Shown: piece by piece, positions 44,407-53,152 of the stretch
Position numbering within the stretch: the stretch's first letter is position 1
Layout: every line of letters begins with the position of its first letter
Assembly: GCF_900626135.1 (NCBI RefSeq)
Contig: NZ_LR130785.1
Coordinates: 436,023-500,022 of the forward strand
Source of the DNA: Senegalia massiliensis
Lineage (GTDB): Bacteria; Bacillota; Clostridia; Tissierellales; SIT17
Direction of reading: 5' to 3'
DNA length: 64,000 nucleotides
Made by a program: the position numbers and the translations under genes
The notes under the pieces: generated by a model
Database searches by the model: none
What the model saw: only the letters and a program-made list of their open reading frames with translations
What the model was told of the DNA's origin: nothing

Positions 44407-44985
44407 ATGTATGGACCAAATGATCATGGATATATAGAAGCTGCAATAGGACCTATGTATAGTGGAAAAAGTGAAGAACTTATAAGAAGGCTTAGAAGAG
44501 CAAAAATAGCAAAACAAAAAGTACAAGTCTTTAAACCTGCAATAGATAACAGGTATTCAAAGGTTGATGTAGTATCCCATAATGGAGATAAAATAGAAGG
44601 AGTTTGTATATCAAATTCTGAAGAGATATTAGAATTATTAGATGATGATACAGAAGTAGTAGGAATAGATGAAATTCAATTTTTAGATAGAGGAATAATA
44701 CATATTTGTAGAACACTTGCAAATAGAGGACTTAGAGTAATAGTAGCAGGACTTGATATGGATTTTAGAGGAGAGCCATTTGGTCCTACACCAGAAATAT
44801 TAGCTATATCAGAATTTGTGGACAAGCTTACAGCAGTATGTATGGTTTGTGGAAATCCTGCAACAAGAACTCAAAGATTAATAGATGGGAAACCTGCAAT
44901 GTATGATGAACCAACAATACTTGTAGGAGCAAAAGAAAGTTATGAAGCAAGATGTAGACTCCATCATGAAGTAAAACGTGGCTAA
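44407..44985 (+). CDS. tdk: Thymidine kinase
   Basis: The 192-residue type II thymidine kinase phosphorylates thymidine for salvage into dTMP. It has Walker [15 protein letters not shown] (residues 15-28), DEIQFLD near residue 93, the lasso/nucleoside region [12 protein letters not shown], and four zinc ligands: CMVCGNPA and, near the end, RCRLHH. Position after rpmE is common in Firmicutes. The start follows GGGGG. Confidence 0.95.
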   Translation: MYGPNDHGYIEAAIGPMYSGKSEELIRRLRRAKIAKQKVQVFKPAIDNRYSKVDVVSHNGDKIEGVCISNSEEILELLDDDTEVVGIDEIQFLDRGIIHICRTLANRGLRVIVAGLDMDFRGEPFGPTPEILAISEFVDKLTAVCMVCGNPATRTQRLIDGKPAMYDEPTILVGAKESYEARCRLHHEVKRG

Positions 44986-45027
44986 TGCTCAAATTTCGAT
45001 ATAATTTAAAATTCTAAAACATTATAT

Positions 45028-45075
45028 TTAAAATAAGATAGATAAATGTACACTTATCTATCTTATTTTAAGTTT
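45028..45075 (+). terminator. Terminator after tdk, 18-bp stem
   Basis: Arms 45028-45045 and 45054-45071 (core AAGATAGATAA / TTATCTATCTT) have an 8-base loop and are flanked by T-rich sequence. Confidence 0.8.
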
Positions 45076-45196
45076 ATTCTTTATGATTACTGTCTATTAT
45101 AAAGGGTATTAAATTTTATAATGCTGTTAGAAATAATACAAAAGGTTATACTAGTAAGTATAAATGTAAAGTCGTATGTGTTTCAAGGAGGGAATT

Positions 45197-46108
45197 ATGA
45201 AGAAGATATTTATTGTTTTAACAATATTATTAGTTGTATTAACAGGCTGTGCTGATGATAACAATGAAGCACAAAAGAATGATAAGTTTACTGTAGCTGC
45301 AGGGATACCACCAATAAAAGGATTTATAAATTCTATTGCAGAAGAAAAAATAGAAATAGTTACTATGATACCACCAGGAAATAGTCCTACAAATTATCAG
45401 CCTTCACCAAAAGAGTTACAAAAATTTAGTGATTCTAAAGTATATTTTGCTATGGGAGTACCAGCAGAAGAATCAAATATTATCCCAAAGGTAAAAGACT
45501 TAAATGAAGATATGGAAATAATCCATTTAGCAAATAGTATAGAGCAAGATTTTCCTAATAGATATTTTGAGGAAGATGAAGAGCATACCCATGAAGATGG
45601 CGAAACTCATGATGATGAAGAAGGTAGAGATCCACATATATGGTTATCACCTAAAAGAGTTATTGCTATGGTAGATATTATAACAGATAAGTTGATAGAA
45701 CTAGATTCTGAAAATGAAGATTTCTACATTGAAAATAGTGAAAAATATAAAGAAGAATTAAAGCAAATAGATGAAAGTATAAAACAAAGTTTAGAAGGAG
45801 TAAAGAGTCAGTCATTTATAATTTATCATCCTTCATTTGGATATTTTGCTGATGATTATGGTCTCAATATGGTAGCAATAGAGGAGTCAGGTAAAGAAGC
45901 AAGTGCTAAAAGAATAACTGAAGTAATAGATTTTGCTAAAGAAAATAATATAAAATTTGTTTTTTATCAGCAAGAATTTAGCAGTTCACAAGCAGAAACT
46001 ATAGCAGAAGAAATTGATGGCAAAGCAATAAAGGTTGATCCACTATCAGAAGATTATATTGACAATATGAAAAATATTTCAGAAAAGTTTAGTGAAGTAT
46101 TAAATTAG
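45197..46108 (+). CDS. Zinc/manganese ABC transporter substrate-binding lipoprotein, ZnuA-like
   Basis: The 303-residue lipoprotein has lipobox LTGC (Cys 18) and the cluster A-I metal-binding fold: GIPPIKGFINSIAEEKIEI near residue 37, an acidic His-rich loop (EEHTHEDGETHDDEEG, about 135-150), then DPHIWLSP with the metal His and YHPSFGYFADDYGL with another. It should capture Zn2+ or Mn2+ outside the cell. The permease and ATPase genes that normally accompany it are not in this window. The start follows AAGGAGGG; an ATG at 45176 is upstream of that site. Confidence 0.9.
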   Translation: MKKIFIVLTILLVVLTGCADDNNEAQKNDKFTVAAGIPPIKGFINSIAEEKIEIVTMIPPGNSPTNYQPSPKELQKFSDSKVYFAMGVPAEESNIIPKVKDLNEDMEIIHLANSIEQDFPNRYFEEDEEHTHEDGETHDDEEGRDPHIWLSPKRVIAMVDIITDKLIELDSENEDFYIENSEKYKEELKQIDESIKQSLEGVKSQSFIIYHPSFGYFADDYGLNMVAIEESGKEASAKRITEVIDFAKENNIKFVFYQQEFSSSQAETIAEEIDGKAIKVDPLSEDYIDNMKNISEKFSEVLN

Positions 46109-46113
46109 GATTT

Positions 46114-46149
46114 AAAATCTCTACTATAATAAATATTGGTAGAGATTTT
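46114..46149 (+). terminator. Terminator after the ZnuA-like gene
   Basis: AAAATCTCTAC and GTAGAGATTTT arms with a 14-base loop end in a short T run. Confidence 0.75.
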
Positions 46150-46199
46150 CAGCATGTGTTATAATTTTAAATAGAATATTTTGAAAGGGGACATTTTAA

Positions 46200-47063
46200 G
46201 TGAGCACAACTGTAAGAGACCTTTTAGAAAGGGGTTTCAAATCTTTATCAAAAACAGAAAGGAAAAGTCCAAGATTAGAGTCAGAGCTAATAGTGATGCA
46301 TTTGTTAGATGTTGATAAAGCATATCTTTATACTCACCCAAATCGTATAGTAAGTAAGGAAATTATAGAAAAATTTGAAGAATTAATTGAAAAAAGAAAA
46401 GAAGGTTATCCTATACAATATATATTAAAAAATCAAGAATTTATGGGCTTGGATTTTCATGTAACAGAAGGAGTACTTGTACCAAGGCCAGACACTGAAA
46501 TATTAATTGAATATATAATAAAATTTGCTAGAAAAAATAAAAAAGAAAAAATTAAAATATTAGATATAGGAACAGGAAGCGGTGCTATATCACTTAGTCT
46601 TGCTTACTATATAGAGAATTCATATATTTATTCTGTGGATATAAGTGAAAAAGCAATAAAAATAGCCCGTAAAAATAAAAAGAAAATGAACCTTGAAGAC
46701 AGAGTAGAATTAATAACTAAAGATATTTTAGAAGGATTCCCAGAAATAGATGAAAAAATGGATATAGTAGTATCAAATCCTCCTTACATTCCTTCAAGAG
46801 ATATTGATAGTCTTCAGATAGAAGTGTCAAAATATGAACCTAGACTTGCATTAGATGGTGGAGATGATGGGCTAGTATTTTATAGATATATAACAGAAAA
46901 AGCAAAAGAAAAACTTATAGATAATGGGCTTTTATGTTATGAAATAGGATATGATCAAGGTGAAAGTGTTAAAAATATAATGGGAGATAACGGATACAAA
47001 GAAATATTAGTATTAAAAGACCTACAAGGTAGGGATAGAGCAGTTATAGGAAGGATGGGTTAG
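46200..47063 (+). CDS. prmC: Release factor glutamine methyltransferase
   Basis: The 287-residue PrmC/HemK methylates the Gln of the GGQ motif in release factors RF1 and RF2. It has an N-terminal helical domain (1-80) and a Rossmann methyltransferase domain with the SAM loop LDIGTGSGAISLSLA near residue 121 and the catalytic VSNPPYIPS near residue 190. The start is GTG 46200 after GAAAGGGG. Its substrate gene prfA is 1.1 kb downstream, separated by a chromate-transporter pair. Confidence 0.95.
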   Translation: MSTTVRDLLERGFKSLSKTERKSPRLESELIVMHLLDVDKAYLYTHPNRIVSKEIIEKFEELIEKRKEGYPIQYILKNQEFMGLDFHVTEGVLVPRPDTEILIEYIIKFARKNKKEKIKILDIGTGSGAISLSLAYYIENSYIYSVDISEKAIKIARKNKKKMNLEDRVELITKDILEGFPEIDEKMDIVVSNPPYIPSRDIDSLQIEVSKYEPRLALDGGDDGLVFYRYITEKAKEKLIDNGLLCYEIGYDQGESVKNIMGDNGYKEILVLKDLQGRDRAVIGRMG

Positions 47064-47064
47064 C

Positions 47065-47610
47065 TTGAAAGACCTTTTAAAGTTTTTTATCACCTTTTTT
47101 AAGATTGGTATATTTACAATAGGTGGTGGATATGCAATGCTTCCATTAATACAAAGAGAAGTAGTAGATAAAAATAGATGGCTAACTGAAAAAGAATTTT
47201 TAGATATACTTGCAGTTGCTCAATCATCACCTGGTGCAATTGCTATAAATACTTCTATACTTGTAGGATATAGGTTGAATAAAATAAAAGGTGCTATTTT
47301 TTGTGCAATAGGAGTAGCAGCTCCTTCCTTTTTAATCATATTATTTGTAGTTAAATTTGTATATGGATTTAGAGATAATATTATAGTGGAAAAAGTATTT
47401 AAAGGGCTTACGCCTGCAGTAGTAGGACTTATTGGGGCATCATTATGGAATTTATATATATCTGCTAAGTTAAAACCTATATTAATAATTATATCAATAT
47501 TAGCTGCTATCATTCTTATAATATTTGGAATTAGTCCTGTATATGTATTATTAACTGCTGCATTTGTATCTATAGCATATAATAAATTAAGAGAAGAAAG
47601 GGAAAAATAA
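47065..47610 (+). CDS. Chromate transporter family protein, half 1
   Basis: The 181-residue half-size CHR protein has FFKIGIFTIGGGYAMLPLI near its start and AVAQSSPGAIAINTSILVG near residue 50, both diagnostic, and about five membrane segments. Half-size CHR proteins work as pairs. TTG is the start codon, two bases after the prmC stop, and the second half overlaps its end by one base. Chromate efflux is shown for some relatives; the natural anion here is unknown. Confidence 0.9.
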   Translation: MKDLLKFFITFFKIGIFTIGGGYAMLPLIQREVVDKNRWLTEKEFLDILAVAQSSPGAIAINTSILVGYRLNKIKGAIFCAIGVAAPSFLIILFVVKFVYGFRDNIIVEKVFKGLTPAVVGLIGASLWNLYISAKLKPILIIISILAAIILIIFGISPVYVLLTAAFVSIAYNKLREEREK

Positions 47611-48128
47611 TGATATCATTAAAATTGTTTTTATCATTTTTTAAAATAGGTTTGTTTAGTTTTGGTGGAGGGCTTGCTATGCTTCCATTTATACAAGAAG
47701 AATTGATAAAAAATAGAGGTTGGATAAATCCAAAAGAATTTATAGATATGCTTGCTATATCACAAGTAACTCCAGGTCCTATTGCAATAAATTCAGCTAC
47801 ATTTTTAGGTTTTAATATAAATGGAGTATTAGGCTCAGCAATTGCAACAATTGCAGTGATACTTCCTTCATTTTTAATACTTATAACTATAGCTCATTTC
47901 TTAGAACGATTTAAAAATTCTAAATATGTAGAATGGATTTTTTCGGGAATTAGACCTATAGTATTATCACTTATAGCATCTGCGTTATATTTAGTCGGAA
48001 AAGAGTCCATATTAGATATAAAGGGAGCTATAATTGCCATAGCAATATTTTATTTAGTAGGAATAAAAAAAATAAGCCCTATAATAGGAATAATTGGGGC
48101 AGGAATAACTGGAATTTTCATATATTAA
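47610..48128 (+). CDS. Chromate transporter family protein, half 2
   Basis: The 172-residue partner of the preceding gene has FFKIGLFSFGGGLAMLPFI and AISQVTPGPIAINSATFLG, the same motifs as half 1, and about five membrane segments. Overlapping start and stop imply coupled translation in a heterodimer. The two genes are in the same direction as prmC and prfA and appear to be inserted between them. Confidence 0.9.
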   Translation: MISLKLFLSFFKIGLFSFGGGLAMLPFIQEELIKNRGWINPKEFIDMLAISQVTPGPIAINSATFLGFNINGVLGSAIATIAVILPSFLILITIAHFLERFKNSKYVEWIFSGIRPIVLSLIASALYLVGKESILDIKGAIIAIAIFYLVGIKKISPIIGIIGAGITGIFIY

Positions 48129-48129
48129 T

Positions 48130-48158
48130 TCGACTTTTAAATAATTTTTTGATATAAT
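48130..48158 (+). promoter_or_regulatory. Candidate promoter of prfA
   Basis: TCGACT (48130-48135) and TATAAT (48153-48158) are 17 bases apart. It would give prfA its own transcription start despite the inserted transporter genes. Confidence 0.5.
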
Positions 48159-48191
48159 ATATTATTGGTGAAAGGGAATGAGGTGAAATAG

Positions 48192-49262
48192 ATGCTAGAA
48201 AAATTAGATTTTCTTGAAGAAAAATATAAAGATTTAAACGGAAAGATAAGTGATCCAGATATAATAAATAATATAAATGAATGGCAAAAGTATGTAAAAG
48301 AACATGCTGAAATAGAACCTATTGTAATGAAATATAGAGAATATAAAGAAGCAACAGAACAGATAGAAGAATCAAAAGAAATGTTAAATGAAAAGTTAGA
48401 AGATGATTTCAAAGAGATGGTAAAAGAAGAATTAAATGAACTACAAAAACATCAAGAAGAATTACAAGAAGAAATTAAATTCTTACTTATACCAAAAGAT
48501 CCTAATGATGAAAAAAATGTTATAGTAGAAATTCGTGCAGGAGCTGGAGGAGACGAAGCAGGTATATTTGCAGGAGATTTATTCCGCATGTATTCAAGAT
48601 ATGCTGAAAGACAAGGCTTCAAAGTGGATATTATGAGTACGAGTTCACAAGGAGTAGGTGGATTTAAAGAAATAGTATTTATGATAAAAGGTAAAGGTGC
48701 TTATTCTAGATTGAAATATGAATCAGGAGTTCATAGAGTACAAAGGGTACCAGAAACAGAATCTGGTGGAAGAATTCATACTTCAACATCAACAGTTGCA
48801 GTACTTCCTGAAGTAGATGATGTAGAAGTAGAAATAAATATGAATGATGTAAGAGTCGATGTATACCGTTCATCAGGTAATGGTGGTCAAAGTGTTAATA
48901 CGACTGATTCAGCAGTAAGACTTACTCATGTTCCTACAGGAATAGTAGTAGCTATGCAAGATGAAAAATCACAGCTTAAAAATAAAGATAAAGCATTTAA
49001 AGTATTAAAAGCAAGACTTTATGAAAAACAGGTTTCAGAGCAAAATAAAGAAATAGCAGAAGCTAGAAAATCACAAGTAGGTACAGGAGACAGATCAGAG
49101 AGAATCAGAACATATAATTATCCACAAGGTAGAATAACAGATCATAGAATAAATATGACAGTATATAAATTAGATAATTTCCTAGATGGGGATATAGAAG
49201 AAATGGTAGATGCACTTATTACAACAGATCAAGCAGAAAAACTTAAAACTATAGAAAAATAA
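48192..49262 (+). CDS. prfA: Peptide chain release factor 1
   Basis: The 356-residue RF1 recognises UAA and UAG stops. It has the GGQ catalytic loop in [19 protein letters not shown] near residue 230, methylated by PrmC, and the PxT-type stop-recognition loop [13 protein letters not shown] near residue 188, which marks RF1 rather than RF2. Ribosome site GAGGTG. Ends in a hairpin terminator. Confidence 0.97.
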   Translation: MLEKLDFLEEKYKDLNGKISDPDIINNINEWQKYVKEHAEIEPIVMKYREYKEATEQIEESKEMLNEKLEDDFKEMVKEELNELQKHQEELQEEIKFLLIPKDPNDEKNVIVEIRAGAGGDEAGIFAGDLFRMYSRYAERQGFKVDIMSTSSQGVGGFKEIVFMIKGKGAYSRLKYESGVHRVQRVPETESGGRIHTSTSTVAVLPEVDDVEVEINMNDVRVDVYRSSGNGGQSVNTTDSAVRLTHVPTGIVVAMQDEKSQLKNKDKAFKVLKARLYEKQVSEQNKEIAEARKSQVGTGDRSERIRTYNYPQGRITDHRINMTVYKLDNFLDGDIEEMVDALITTDQAEKLKTIEK

Positions 49263-49264
49263 TT

Positions 49265-49290
49265 AGCGAACTTTTTTGAGTTCGCTTTTA
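49265..49290. terminator. Terminator between prfA and the convergent ZIP gene
   Basis: AGCGAACT and AGTTCGCT form a stem with a 6-base loop, followed by TTTTATAA. Confidence 0.85.
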
Positions 49291-50016
49291 TAATATATTT
49301 ATTATCATAATACCAATAATAAAACCTATACACAAAGTCACAGGGGCAAGTCTATTATTGTGGATATCTTTAGAGTTTGGTATAAGTTCTCCACATGTAA
49401 TATAAAGCATAGTACCTGCAGCAATAGCAAAACACAAACCTATAAATGAATCTGAAATACCTCCTAATATAGTTCCAAAAAAAGCACCAATACCTGTAGG
49501 AATTCCTGCAAGTATTGAATAGATTATTATTTTGATTCCTTTAAATCCACTTATTTTTAAAGGAGTTGCCATAGCTATACCTTCAGGTAAATTGTGGAGA
49601 GATATTATAATAGCAAGTTTAAAACCCATGTCAGATGTAAACATGAAACCAGAACCTATAGCAAGACCTTCAGGAATATTGTGTATAGCAATTGCAATAG
49701 CCATTAATAGTCCAGATTTAATGAATTGATTATGATTTTTATTAATCTGTAATTTATACAATATATTTTCCATAAATACTACTATAATTGTTCCAATAAA
49801 TATTCCAAAGGAGGTTAATCTTATATTTGATAATTCTATTGCTTCATAAATAAGATCAAAAGTTACAATAGACAGTATAAGACCTGCAGTAAAGCTAAGT
49901 ATTAGTGAAAGTATCTTTTTATTATCATTAACAAAAATTAGTGCAATTATTGCACCTAAACTAGTGCCTAATATTCCTACAATGAAACCTATTAAAGTAT
50001 TATTAATTAATTGCAT
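49288..50016 (-). CDS. ZIP family divalent metal transporter
   Basis: The 242-residue protein has eight predicted membrane segments. The ZIP metal-site motifs are IAIHNIPEGLAIGSG near residue 115 and SLHNLPEGIAMATPL near residue 142, each with the His and Glu that bind metal in the transport path. It resembles GufA/ZupT-type importers of Zn2+, Mn2+ or Fe2+. Start after GGGGTGC on the minus strand. It lies 3 kb from the ZnuA-like binding protein; a joint role in zinc supply is plausible but unproven. Confidence 0.9.
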   Translation of the reverse strand: MQLINNTLIGFIVGILGTSLGAIIALIFVNDNKKILSLILSFTAGLILSIVTFDLIYEAIELSNIRLTSFGIFIGTIIVVFMENILYKLQINKNHNQFIKSGLLMAIAIAIHNIPEGLAIGSGFMFTSDMGFKLAIIISLHNLPEGIAMATPLKISGFKGIKIIIYSILAGIPTGIGAFFGTILGGISDSFIGLCFAIAAGTMLYITCGELIPNSKDIHNNRLAPVTLCIGFIIGIMIINIL

Positions 50017-50141
50017 TTAATGCACCCCATAAAATTTAAGATATATAATTTTATTCAAATAAGGTTATAAATATACGTGTTGTATATAATGATAAAAATA
50101 ATATATAATATTAAAAAGAAAATATGTATTAGAGGGATAAT

Positions 50142-51179
50142 ATGAATAAAAAAACAATCATAAAAAAATCAGATGAAGAAAATGCACTTGAATTAGCAGC
50201 TAGCATTTTAAGAAATGGTGGATTAGTTGTTATACCTACAGAAACAGTATATGGACTAGGAGCAAATGCACTAAATACTGAGGCAGTAAAAAAAATATTC
50301 AAAGCAAAGGGAAGGCCTCAGGATAATCCGTTAATTGTGCATATATCAAATATAAGTCAATTAAATTATTTAGTAGAAGATATAACAGATTCTGCAAAAT
50401 TAGCAATAGAGAAATTTTGGCCGGGACCTTTAACTTTAATAATGAAGAAAAAAGATATTGTACCAGATATAATTACAGGAGGACTTGATACAGTTGCTAT
50501 ACGTATGCCTAAAAATAATATAGCTAGAAAAATAATAGAATTAGCTGATACTCCTGTTGCGGCACCTAGTGCTAATATATCAGGAAGACCAAGCCCAACA
50601 TATATAAATCATGTTAAAGAAGACTTGTTTGGAAAAGTAGATATGATAATAGATGGTGGAAAAACAGATGTAGGTTTAGAATCTACTGTATTAGATGTAT
50701 CTGGGAAAACTCCAATGATACTTAGGCCAGGAGATATAACTAGAGAAGATTTACTTGAAGTATTCGATGAAGTTGAACAAGATAAATCATTAAAAGATAA
50801 AAAAATTGTACCTAAATCTCCAGGACAAAAATATAAACACTACTCTCCTAAGGCAAATATGAAGATAATTAGAGGGGATTTAGAAAAAGTAATAAAAAGA
50901 ATAAATATTTTAGATAGAGATTATGGAGAAAAAGGATTAAAAGTGGGTATATTAGCAACAGAGGAAACAAAAGGAAGGTATGAGAATGAAAACTTACTTA
51001 TATTAGGTTCAAGAAGATATCCCAGTACTATAGCTTCTAACTTATTTCTAATGTTAAGAGAATTTGATAAATTAGATGTAGATATAATACTTGCAGAAGC
51101 TATAGAAGAAAAAGGCATAGGAAGTGCCATAATGAATAGAATGGAAAAAGCAGCAGGGTACGATATAGAAAATGTATAG
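50142..51179 (+). CDS. ywlC: Threonylcarbamoyl-AMP synthase (Sua5/YwlC)
   Basis: The 345-residue two-domain Sua5 makes threonylcarbamoyl-AMP from Thr, bicarbonate and ATP for the t6A37 modification of ANN-decoding tRNAs. The YrdC domain (about 15-205) has GGLVVIPTETVYGLGANAL, KAKGRPQDNPLIVHI and APSANISGRPSPT; the Sua5 domain (about 220-345) has SPGQKYKHYSPKA. Its stop is 11 bases before the ywlE start, as in other Firmicutes. Confidence 0.95.
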   Translation: MNKKTIIKKSDEENALELAASILRNGGLVVIPTETVYGLGANALNTEAVKKIFKAKGRPQDNPLIVHISNISQLNYLVEDITDSAKLAIEKFWPGPLTLIMKKKDIVPDIITGGLDTVAIRMPKNNIARKIIELADTPVAAPSANISGRPSPTYINHVKEDLFGKVDMIIDGGKTDVGLESTVLDVSGKTPMILRPGDITREDLLEVFDEVEQDKSLKDKKIVPKSPGQKYKHYSPKANMKIIRGDLEKVIKRINILDRDYGEKGLKVGILATEETKGRYENENLLILGSRRYPSTIASNLFLMLREFDKLDVDIILAEAIEEKGIGSAIMNRMEKAAGYDIENV

Positions 51180-51190
51180 GAGTGATAATT

Positions 51191-51871
51191 ATGAAAAACA
51201 TTCTTTTTGTATGTACAGGAAATACCTGCAGAAGTAGTATGGCAGAGGCAATGTTAAAGGATATGACTGATGATAGTGAATTCAACATATATTCAAGAGG
51301 AGTAGCTGCAGTAGATGGGACAGATGCATCAAAACAAGCTATAAGAGTAATGGATAGTATGGGAATAGACATGAGAAGTCATAAAGCCAAATCACTTACA
51401 AGAAAAGATGTAGAAAAAGCAGATATAATACTTACAATGACAAATAATCATAAATCTTTAGTACTTAATTTATATCCTGAAACAAAAAATAAACTATATA
51501 CTTTAAAGGAATATGCTAATAAAGATATAGACATAAATGATATATTAGACGAAATAAATGAAATATATAAATCTATAAATGAAAAAAGAACACATTTAAT
51601 GGAACAAAGAAAAGGTGAAATTAGAAAGTTACAACAAAAGAGAAGGAAACTATTAAAAGAAGTAGAAAAAATTGACATTGAATTAAAAGAATGGGAAAGG
51701 GATATAGAAAGTGAATTAGAAGATGAAAAAGCTAAAATAACTAAATTACAAAGTAAAATACCATCACTCGATATAAAAGACCCATTTGGACAGCCTACAT
51801 CTGTATATGAAAAAAGTGCAGAAGAAATAAAAGAAACATTAAAAAAAGTAGTAAAAAATTTAAAAAAGTGA
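51191..51871 (+). CDS. ywlE: Low-molecular-weight protein arginine phosphatase with a coiled-coil insertion
   Basis: The 226-residue protein is of the YwlE family. The P-loop VCTGNTCRSS has nucleophile Cys 8, Arg 14 and Thr 12, the residue that marks arginine-phosphate rather than tyrosine-phosphate specificity. The general-acid motif DPFGQP is at 197-202. Family members are about 150 residues; here about 80 extra residues (roughly 113-193), Lys/Glu-rich and clearly coiled-coil, are inserted before DPFGQP. Start after AGGAGTG; the GTG at 51182 is inside that site. YwlE reverses McsB-type arginine phosphorylation. Confidence 0.92.
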   Translation: MKNILFVCTGNTCRSSMAEAMLKDMTDDSEFNIYSRGVAAVDGTDASKQAIRVMDSMGIDMRSHKAKSLTRKDVEKADIILTMTNNHKSLVLNLYPETKNKLYTLKEYANKDIDINDILDEINEIYKSINEKRTHLMEQRKGEIRKLQQKRRKLLKEVEKIDIELKEWERDIESELEDEKAKITKLQSKIPSLDIKDPFGQPTSVYEKSAEEIKETLKKVVKNLKK

Positions 51872-51883
51872 GGAGAATAAATT

Positions 51884-52330
51884 ATGAAAATAGCAATAGG
51901 AAGTGACCATGGAGGATATGGATTAAAACAAAATATAATCAAGTATTTAGAAGATTCAGGTTATGAATATAATGATTTTGGAACATATTCAGAAGACTCA
52001 GTTGATTATCCTGATTTTGGTAAAAAAGTTTCAGAATCAGTAGCAAAGGGAGAATATGATAAGGGAATAGTAATATGTGGTACAGGAATAGGTATTTCTA
52101 TAGCATGTAACAAAGTTCGTGGAATAAGATGTGCATTATGCTCAGATATTTATTCAGCTAAAAAAGCAGCAGAACATAATAATGCAAATATTATAGCACT
52201 TGGTGGACGTGTACTTGGACAAGATCTTGCACAAGCTATAGTAGAAGCTTTCCTTTCATCAGAATTTGAATCAGGTAGACACGAAAGAAGAGTAAATAAA
52301 ATTATGGATATAGAAGAAAATATGTTATAA
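51884..52330 (+). CDS. rpiB: Ribose-5-phosphate isomerase B
   Basis: The 148-residue RpiB interconverts ribose-5-phosphate and ribulose-5-phosphate in the pentose phosphate pathway. It shows [11 protein letters not shown] at the N-terminus (Asp 8, His 9), catalytic Cys in [17 protein letters not shown] near residue 65, and a [10 protein letters not shown] tail. Normal length. The start follows GAGGAG. It lies between ywlE and upp, the typical Clostridia order. Confidence 0.96.
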   Translation: MKIAIGSDHGGYGLKQNIIKYLEDSGYEYNDFGTYSEDSVDYPDFGKKVSESVAKGEYDKGIVICGTGIGISIACNKVRGIRCALCSDIYSAKKAAEHNNANIIALGGRVLGQDLAQAIVEAFLSSEFESGRHERRVNKIMDIEENML

Positions 52331-52365
52331 TATTTAGCGATAAACAATTGAAAGGAGATGCGTAC

Positions 52366-52995
52366 ATGGGAGAATTATTTGTAATGAACCACCCATTAAT
52401 AAAGCACAAGATAACATTTATAAGAGACAAAAATACAGGGCCAAAGGAATTTAGGGAACTTGTAAAAGAAGTTTCAATGCTTATGGGATATGAGGTTACA
52501 AGAAATTTAGAACTTGAAGATATAGAAATAGAAACACCAATAACTACAACAAAATCAAAAGTTATATCAGGAAAGAAATTAGGAATAGTTCCAATACTTA
52601 GAGCAGGACTTGGAATGGTAGAAGGAATGCTTACACTTCTTCCAGCAGCAAAAGTTGGTCATGTTGGATTATATAGAGATCCTGAAACTTTACAAGCTGT
52701 AGAATATTATTGTAAATTACCAAAAGATGTAGAAGAAAGAACATTAATAGTAACAGATCCAATGCTTGCAACAGGTGTATCTGCAATATCAGCACTAGAA
52801 GCAATTAAAAAAAGAGGTGCAAAAGATATTAAATTAATGTGCCTAATAGCAGCACCAGAAGGTGTAAAAGCAATACAAGAAGCTCATCCAGATGTGGATA
52901 TATATCTTGGTGAAATGGATGAAAAATTAAATGACCATGCATATATTGTACCGGGACTTGGTGATGCAGGAGATAGATTATACGGTACAAAATAA
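52366..52995 (+). CDS. upp: Uracil phosphoribosyltransferase
   Basis: The 209-residue enzyme makes UMP from uracil and PRPP for pyrimidine salvage. It has [19 protein letters not shown] near residue 70, the PRPP-binding [12 protein letters not shown] near residue 130 and [16 protein letters not shown] at the C-terminus. The start is ATG 52366 after AAAGGAG; an earlier TTG at 52348 lies before the ribosome site. It closes this conserved run and has a strong terminator. Confidence 0.97.
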   Translation: MGELFVMNHPLIKHKITFIRDKNTGPKEFRELVKEVSMLMGYEVTRNLELEDIEIETPITTTKSKVISGKKLGIVPILRAGLGMVEGMLTLLPAAKVGHVGLYRDPETLQAVEYYCKLPKDVEERTLIVTDPMLATGVSAISALEAIKKRGAKDIKLMCLIAAPEGVKAIQEAHPDVDIYLGEMDEKLNDHAYIVPGLGDAGDRLYGTK

Positions 52996-53019
52996 TAAGG
53001 TAATAATTAACTAAAATTA

Positions 53020-53052
53020 TAGAGAGAAACTGAAAAGTTTCTCTCTATTTTT
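53020..53052 (+). terminator. Terminator after upp with a GAAA tetraloop
   Basis: AGAGAGAAACT and AGTTTCTCTCT arms (53021-53031, 53036-53046) close a GAAA tetraloop and are followed by ATTTTTAT. Confidence 0.92.
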
Positions 53053-53074
53053 ATATTCTTTTTTATAAAAAGTA

Positions 53075-53103
53075 TTGACAATATAACTAATATGACATAC
53101 TAT
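53075..53103 (+). promoter_or_regulatory. Promoter of ppsR-ppdK
   Basis: A perfect TTGACA (53075-53080) and TACTAT (53098-53103) are 17 bases apart. Confidence 0.7.
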
Positions 53104-53132
53104 ATATTTATAATGTTATATAGTATATCACA
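53091..53132 (+). promoter_or_regulatory. Two inverted CcpN-like boxes
   Basis: TATGACATACT (53091-53101) and, on the opposite strand, TGTGATATACT (53122-53132) both fit TRTGHYATAYW, the consensus I recall for the gluconeogenesis repressor CcpN. The first box overlaps the -10 element. The two lie within a longer near-perfect inverted repeat (53089-53135). Confidence 0.6.
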
Positions 53133-53152
53133 TTATAAAAAGAGGTGACAAA

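Noticed and set aside
44228-44437. Plus-strand frame overlapping rpmE and tdk
   Set aside because: It crosses the rpmE terminator and begins inside rpmE without a ribosome site.
45076-45196. Zur box before the ZnuA-like gene
   Set aside because: No convincing inverted AATCGTAAT-like element could be found.
51448-51942. Minus-strand open frame opposite ywlE and rpiB
   Set aside because: Very Ser/Phe-rich, spans two well-supported plus-strand genes and their junction, and has no ribosome site.
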